Below, piece after piece: positions 15,653 through 19,188 of a stretch of DNA of 19,188 nt. This stretch comes from JBBSEZ01 sp038239195 (GTDB lineage: Bacteria; Planctomycetota; Planctomycetia; Gemmatales; Gemmataceae). The DNA lies in assembly GCA_038239195.1 (NCBI GenBank), contig JBBSEZ010000168.1, positions 1 through 19,188 of the forward strand. The letters run 5' to 3'. Made by a program: the position numbers and the translations under genes. The notes beneath the pieces are model-generated. The model was given only the letters and a program-made list of their open reading frames with translations. It was not told the DNA's origin and made no database searches. The first letter of the stretch is position 1. Every line of letters begins with the position of its first letter.

Positions 15653-15722
15653 GGCGAGCGGCGCGGCGTGAGCCCGCCGGTAGAGCGCGCCGCACCGGCG
15701 GGCGCACGCCGCGCCGCTCGCC
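15653..15722. repeat. Large near-perfect palindrome, 29-bp arms and 12-base loop
   Basis: Left arm 15653-15681 and right arm 15694-15722 are reverse complements except for one position (A15671 against C in the partner); the loop is AGAGCGCGCCGC. The transcript would form a very stable stem. There is no T tract on the plus strand after it. AAAAAAG lies just before it, which on the minus strand reads as a T tract after the stem. It looks like a REP- or MITE-like dispersed element. Confidence 0.8.
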
Positions 15723-15782
15723 TCGATTCGTTCGCAGCCTCTCAGCCCGGGCCACGCCTGTTCGCTCCTGGCGATGGTCTCC

Positions 15783-15823
15783 AAAGAAAGCGGCGTTGAA
15801 TCGCCCGCACTCCAAAAAGGGCC
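15783..15823 (-). repeat. Dispersed hairpin repeat, copy 4 (inverted)
   Basis: On the minus strand it matches copy 1 with two one-base insertions (an extra T in the T run and an extra G in the stem) and a 6-base loop ATTCAA. The right 13 bases (15783-15795) are identical to the others. It lies 41 bases before the DUF499 start. The 284-base gap 15581-15864 holds this repeat and the palindrome and no gene. Confidence 0.7.
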
Positions 15824-15864
15824 GGCTGCGGAAAAACGGTCGAAACACAACAAGGGCGAATCGC

Positions 15865-18800
15865 ATGAGCAAGCCGACCTGGAAGCCGTGGAACAAGGTG
15901 CTCGGCCTGCGCGACGAGCTGCGCTCGCGCGACCTGGCCATGAACCTGTTCGCCGCCGACCTCTACGACGTGGTCATGGGCAAGGCGCGCCCCGTCTACG
16001 GCGAGGCCAAGGAGTTCTTCGCCCAGACCTACCCGACCTACAACCTCCGCCAGCTTGCCAAGGACGTGTTGCTGCGCCTCGCCGGGGAGAACGACAAGGC
16101 GGTGCGCCAGCTCGAACTGACCTACGGCGGCGGCAAGACGCACACGCTCATCACGCTCTACCACCTCGTTTACGACCCGGCCAGCTTGCCCGACCTGCCC
16201 GCCGTGCAGGAGTTCCTTCAGCACGTGGGCCGCACTCCGCCGCGCAGCCGCGTGGTCGTCCTCCCCTTCGACAAGCTCGACGCCGAGACCGGGCTCGAAG
16301 TGCGCTCGCCGGCGGGCGCGGTGCGCCAGCTCAAGCACCCGTGGAGCGTGCTGGCGTATCAGCTCGCCGGCGACGACGGCCTGCGCTTGCTGCACGCCGA
16401 GGGGCAGCCCGCCGAGCGCGAGAGCCCGCCGGCGGAGCCGCTGCTGGTCAAGCTGCTGTCGGCGCCGGCCCGCGAGGGACTGGCGACGTTGGTGCTCATC
16501 GACGAGACGCTGATCTACGTGCGGCAGAAGGTGGGGCTCGATCCGGTGTGGCGCGCCCGGCTGATCGACTTCTTCCAGTACCTCACGCAGGCCGCGACCA
16601 AGGTGAGCGGCTGCGCCGTCGTCGCTTCGCTGCTGGCGAGCGACCCGCGCAAGAACGACCCGCTGAGCAAGGAGCTGGCCCAGGAGCTCTACGCTATCTT
16701 CCGGCGCCAGCGCGAGGAGAGCGTGCAGCCGGTGCTCAAGGAGGACGTGGCCGAGGTGCTCCGGCGGCGTTTCTTCCGCCCGGAGACGGTGCGCGACCGC
16801 GAGGGCTTCCGGCCGCACGTCGTGGCGGCCCTCCAGGGGCTGCGCGACTTCGACGAGCAGACGCGCAAGGAGGGGCGGCAGGTCGAGGATCGCTACGTGA
16901 TGAGCTACCCGTTCCACCCGGAGCTGACGGATGTCTTCTACTCGAAGTGGACGCAACTGGAGAGCTTTCAGCGGACGCGCGGCGTGCTGCGGACGTACGC
17001 CCTGGCCCTGCGCGATGCCTGGCAATGGGACACGGCGCCTCTGGTGGGGGTGAACGTGTTCCTGGGCAAGCCGGGCGAGACGGCCCTGTCGGAGGCGGCG
17101 CGCGAGCTGACCTCGACGGCGGGCATGGAGGAGTACGAGGGCAAGAAGCAGGAGTGGGTAGCGATCCTGGAGGGGGAGCTGGCCAAGGCGCGCGACCTGG
17201 AGGCGCAGTCGGCGGGGCTGAACCACCGCGAGCTGGAGCAAGCGGTCTTCGCGACTTTTTTGCATTCGCAGCCGATCGGGCAGGACGCCGCCACGCGCGA
17301 CCTGCACCTGTTGCTGGCGCCGACGCGCCCGGACAAGATCGAACTGGAGAAGGCGCTCAAGGGCTGGGCGCGCGAGTCGTGGTTCCTCGACGACGAGGGG
17401 CGCGTCGAGGGGGGCGAGCCGGGCCTGCCGAAGAAGTGGCGGCTGGGGCTGCGGCCCAATCTGAAGCAGATGCACGACGACGCCAGCAAAAAGGTGCAAG
17501 GCGAGCTGATCGAGAGCGAACTGCTCAAAGAGGTGCGCCGGCTGAAATCGCTGACGAGCGTGCCGCGCGACGCGGGGGTGCGCACGCACCTGTTGCCGGA
17601 ACGGCCGCGCGACGTCGAGGACGAGGGCGACTTCCACTACGCGGTGCTGGGGCCCAAGGCAGCCTCGACGTCGGGGAGCCCCAGCGCCGAGGCAAAGCGG
17701 TTCCTCGACGAAAAGGCCGGCCCCGAGTCGCCGCGCGTCTACCGCAACGCCCTGGTGCTGGTGGTGCCTTCGCGCGACGGGCTGGACGCGGTGCGCAAGC
17801 GAATCCGCGACCTGCTGGGCTGGGAGGAGGTGGGTACGCAGCTTGCGGGGCACGAGATCGACTCGCTGCGCCGCAAGACGCTGGACGCCAATCGGGACCA
17901 GGCGCGGGCGGAGGTGCCGAAGGCGCTGCAGCAGGCCTACTGCATCGTGGTGACGGTGTCGGAGAAGAACGAGGCGCAGGCGTTCAAGTTGAACGTGACG
18001 GGCGAGCCGCTGTTCGCCCAGATCAAGGCAGACGCGCGTTCGCGGATTCAGGAGTCGGCGATCGCGGCCGAGGCGCTCTTGCCGGAAGGGCCGTACAGCC
18101 TGTGGAAGCCGGGCGACACGGCGCGGCGGGTGAAGGACCTGGCGGGGGCGTTCGCCCAATTCCCCCACCTGCCGAAGATGTTGCGGGCCCGCGAGGTGCT
18201 GGACACGCTGGTGCAGGGCGCCCGCGACGGTTGGTTCGTGTTGCGGCTGGGCAGGCCGGACCACACGGTCCAGACGTGGTGGCGGCAAGCGCCCCCGGAG
18301 CCCGCGCTGGGAGAGGCCGGGCTCGAGGTGGTGTTGCCGGACGCGGCCGAGCTGGCGGAACTGCCGGCGGGGGCGCTCTTGCCGGGGGCGTTGCCGGGGC
18401 TGTGGTCGGGCGACCGGCTGACGCTGCGCGAGTTGAGCGCGTACTTCGAGGGTGGCCGTGTGGTGCAGGTGCAGCGCGAGGGCTATCAGGAGCCGATGAC
18501 GGTCCCGAAGGCCGGGCGAGCGCTCCTTGAGGCGGCGGTGGGGGAGGCGGTGCGCGGCCGGCAGTTGTGGCTGCTGGCGGGGCAGGCGAGCCTGTTCGGA
18601 GAGGCGGTGCTGCCGGGGCTGTTGAACGACGAGGCGGCCTTGCTGGCGCCCCCGGCGCCGGTGCCGCAGGCGGATCTGTTGCCGGACAGGTTGCCGGAGG
18701 CGTGGCGGGGGGAGACCACGACGGCGCTGGCGCTGTTCGAGGCGCTGGTGCGCAAGAGCGGCAAGCCCTTGCCCTGGACGTTGGTGGGCGAAGCGCTTCA

Positions 18801-19176
18801 GGGCGCGCTGCACCTGCGCCTGCTGGAGCGGACGGCGGACAGTGGCGCCTGGCCGTGCGACCTGGCGCGTGCGGCCGGCGTCAAGGTGCGCGTGCCGGCC
18901 AAAGCGCCGGAGACGGGGCCTCGCGTGCCAAAGCCCGATCCTGTAATCGTCCCCGCGGCGGGCCCGGTGGTGCCGGTCGCGCAGGCTGAGCTGTCGGCGG
19001 ACCAGTTGCAGGACTTCACCGACCAGTTGGGCGAGTTGATGAAGCTCGCCGTGGGGTTGGGGCTGAAGATCCAGTTGCGCCTGGAACTGAACGGGGCGCC
19101 TCCCGCATCGCCGGAGACTATCGCGCGGGCGAATGCGTTGCTGGCGCAGGTGGCGCCCGAGCTCCAGTTTCGCTGA
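15865..19176 (+). CDS. DUF499-family P-loop ATPase, defence associated
   Basis: A 1103-residue protein. ATG 15865 (MSKPTWKPWNKVLGLRDELR) has AAGGG 8 bases upstream; the longer in-frame TTG at 15796 lies in a hairpin repeat and is rejected. The DUF499 pattern is clear: Walker A YGGGKTHT at residues 87-94 (a GGGKTH form usual in the family), Walker B VLIDE with D213 and E214, and SYPFHPELTDVFYSKW from residue 347. The C-terminal third has no domain I can name; a Pro/Ala-rich linker near residue 1040 precedes a final helical segment. DUF499 ATPases repeatedly occur next to DUF1156 methylases and helicases in defence loci, so it likely acts with those two gene products. It closes 12 bases before the window end, so later genes of the system may lie outside. 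Confidence 0.95.
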   Translation: MSKPTWKPWNKVLGLRDELRSRDLAMNLFAADLYDVVMGKARPVYGEAKEFFAQTYPTYNLRQLAKDVLLRLAGENDKAVRQLELTYGGGKTHTLITLYHLVYDPASLPDLPAVQEFLQHVGRTPPRSRVVVLPFDKLDAETGLEVRSPAGAVRQLKHPWSVLAYQLAGDDGLRLLHAEGQPAERESPPAEPLLVKLLSAPAREGLATLVLIDETLIYVRQKVGLDPVWRARLIDFFQYLTQAATKVSGCAVVASLLASDPRKNDPLSKELAQELYAIFRRQREESVQPVLKEDVAEVLRRRFFRPETVRDREGFRPHVVAALQGLRDFDEQTRKEGRQVEDRYVMSYPFHPELTDVFYSKWTQLESFQRTRGVLRTYALALRDAWQWDTAPLVGVNVFLGKPGETALSEAARELTSTAGMEEYEGKKQEWVAILEGELAKARDLEAQSAGLNHRELEQAVFATFLHSQPIGQDAATRDLHLLLAPTRPDKIELEKALKGWARESWFLDDEGRVEGGEPGLPKKWRLGLRPNLKQMHDDASKKVQGELIESELLKEVRRLKSLTSVPRDAGVRTHLLPERPRDVEDEGDFHYAVLGPKAASTSGSPSAEAKRFLDEKAGPESPRVYRNALVLVVPSRDGLDAVRKRIRDLLGWEEVGTQLAGHEIDSLRRKTLDANRDQARAEVPKALQQAYCIVVTVSEKNEAQAFKLNVTGEPLFAQIKADARSRIQESAIAAEALLPEGPYSLWKPGDTARRVKDLAGAFAQFPHLPKMLRAREVLDTLVQGARDGWFVLRLGRPDHTVQTWWRQAPPEPALGEAGLEVVLPDAAELAELPAGALLPGALPGLWSGDRLTLRELSAYFEGGRVVQVQREGYQEPMTVPKAGRALLEAAVGEAVRGRQLWLLAGQASLFGEAVLPGLLNDEAALLAPPAPVPQADLLPDRLPEAWRGETTTALALFEALVRKSGKPLPWTLVGEALQGALHLRLLERTADSGAWPCDLARAAGVKVRVPAKAPETGPRVPKPDPVIVPAAGPVVPVAQAELSADQLQDFTDQLGELMKLAVGLGLKIQLRLELNGAPPASPETIARANALLAQVAPELQFR

Positions 19177-19188
19177 GAGGCGGGGAAC

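Noticed and set aside
12335..15823. Composite transposon or IS around the methylase
   Set aside because: Repeats flank the gene, but no transposase is present and no target-site duplication was found; a dispersed REP-like family explains them better.
15796..15864. N-terminal extension of the DUF499 protein from TTG 15796
   Set aside because: It lies in repeat copy 4 and has no ribosome site; ATG 15865 has AAGGG at good spacing and begins at the conserved part.
15742..18813. Long open frame on the minus strand (1023 codons) opposite the DUF499 gene
   Set aside because: Antisense shadow with repetitive Arg/Gln/His-rich translation; the plus strand has clear DUF499 motifs.
8243..19176. DISARM or BREX system
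   Set aside because: A helicase and an adenine-type methylase recall DISARM class 1, but no DrmA, DrmB or DrmC equivalents are present. There is no PglZ, BrxC or Lon-like protein for BREX.

Overview
The window is very GC-rich (70-85% in hand-counted coding stretches). It carries one partial gene on the minus strand and twelve genes on the plus strand, tightly packed, with GTG starts and short overlaps. The composition, the dispersed GC-rich palindromes and the gene content suggest a member of the Planctomycetota, perhaps a Gemmata-like lineage. That is inference: there is no rRNA or other taxonomic marker.

Left part (1-4289), housekeeping and small accessory genes. A Glu/Leu/Phe/Val-type dehydrogenase runs off the left edge on the minus strand. 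It diverges from a YeeZ-like NAD-binding SDR protein. Next come an overlapping pair of small genes (an unrecognised 109-residue protein and a HEPN-like protein), an MBL-fold metallohydrolase with a variant metal motif, and a small low-molecular-weight phosphatase-like protein flanked by GC-rich hairpin repeats.

Right part (4360-19176), a probable anti-phage or genome-defence island of seven genes in one direction: (1) a 663-aa P-loop ATPase, (2) an 81-aa two-helix membrane protein, (3) a sigma-70-like protein, (4) a 239-aa protein of unknown family overlapping it by GTGA, (5) a 1343-aa SNF2-type helicase ending in a DUF3883/PD-(D/E)XK-like domain, (6) a 1005-aa DUF1156 DNA methyltransferase, and (7) an 1103-aa DUF499 ATPase. 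Helicase plus DUF1156 methylase plus DUF499 ATPase is a known type of defence-associated core. The likely logic is self-marking by the methylase, with ATP-driven recognition, translocation or cleavage by the helicase-nuclease and DUF499 protein. The upstream ATPase, membrane protein, sigma-like protein and unknown protein are the unusual part and may be a sensor or regulatory module. An intrinsic terminator-like hairpin after gene 2 suggests genes 1-2 and 3-7 may be separate transcripts.

Non-coding structure is concentrated in this island. There are four copies of a small hairpin repeat on both sides of the methylase gene, a 29-bp-arm palindrome before the DUF499 gene, a 10-G tract inside the first ATPase gene, mutually exclusive hairpins in the leader of the sigma-like gene, and a markedly lower-GC core (about 58% by hand count) inside the methylase gene. 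No tRNA, rRNA, CRISPR array, transposase or integrase was seen.
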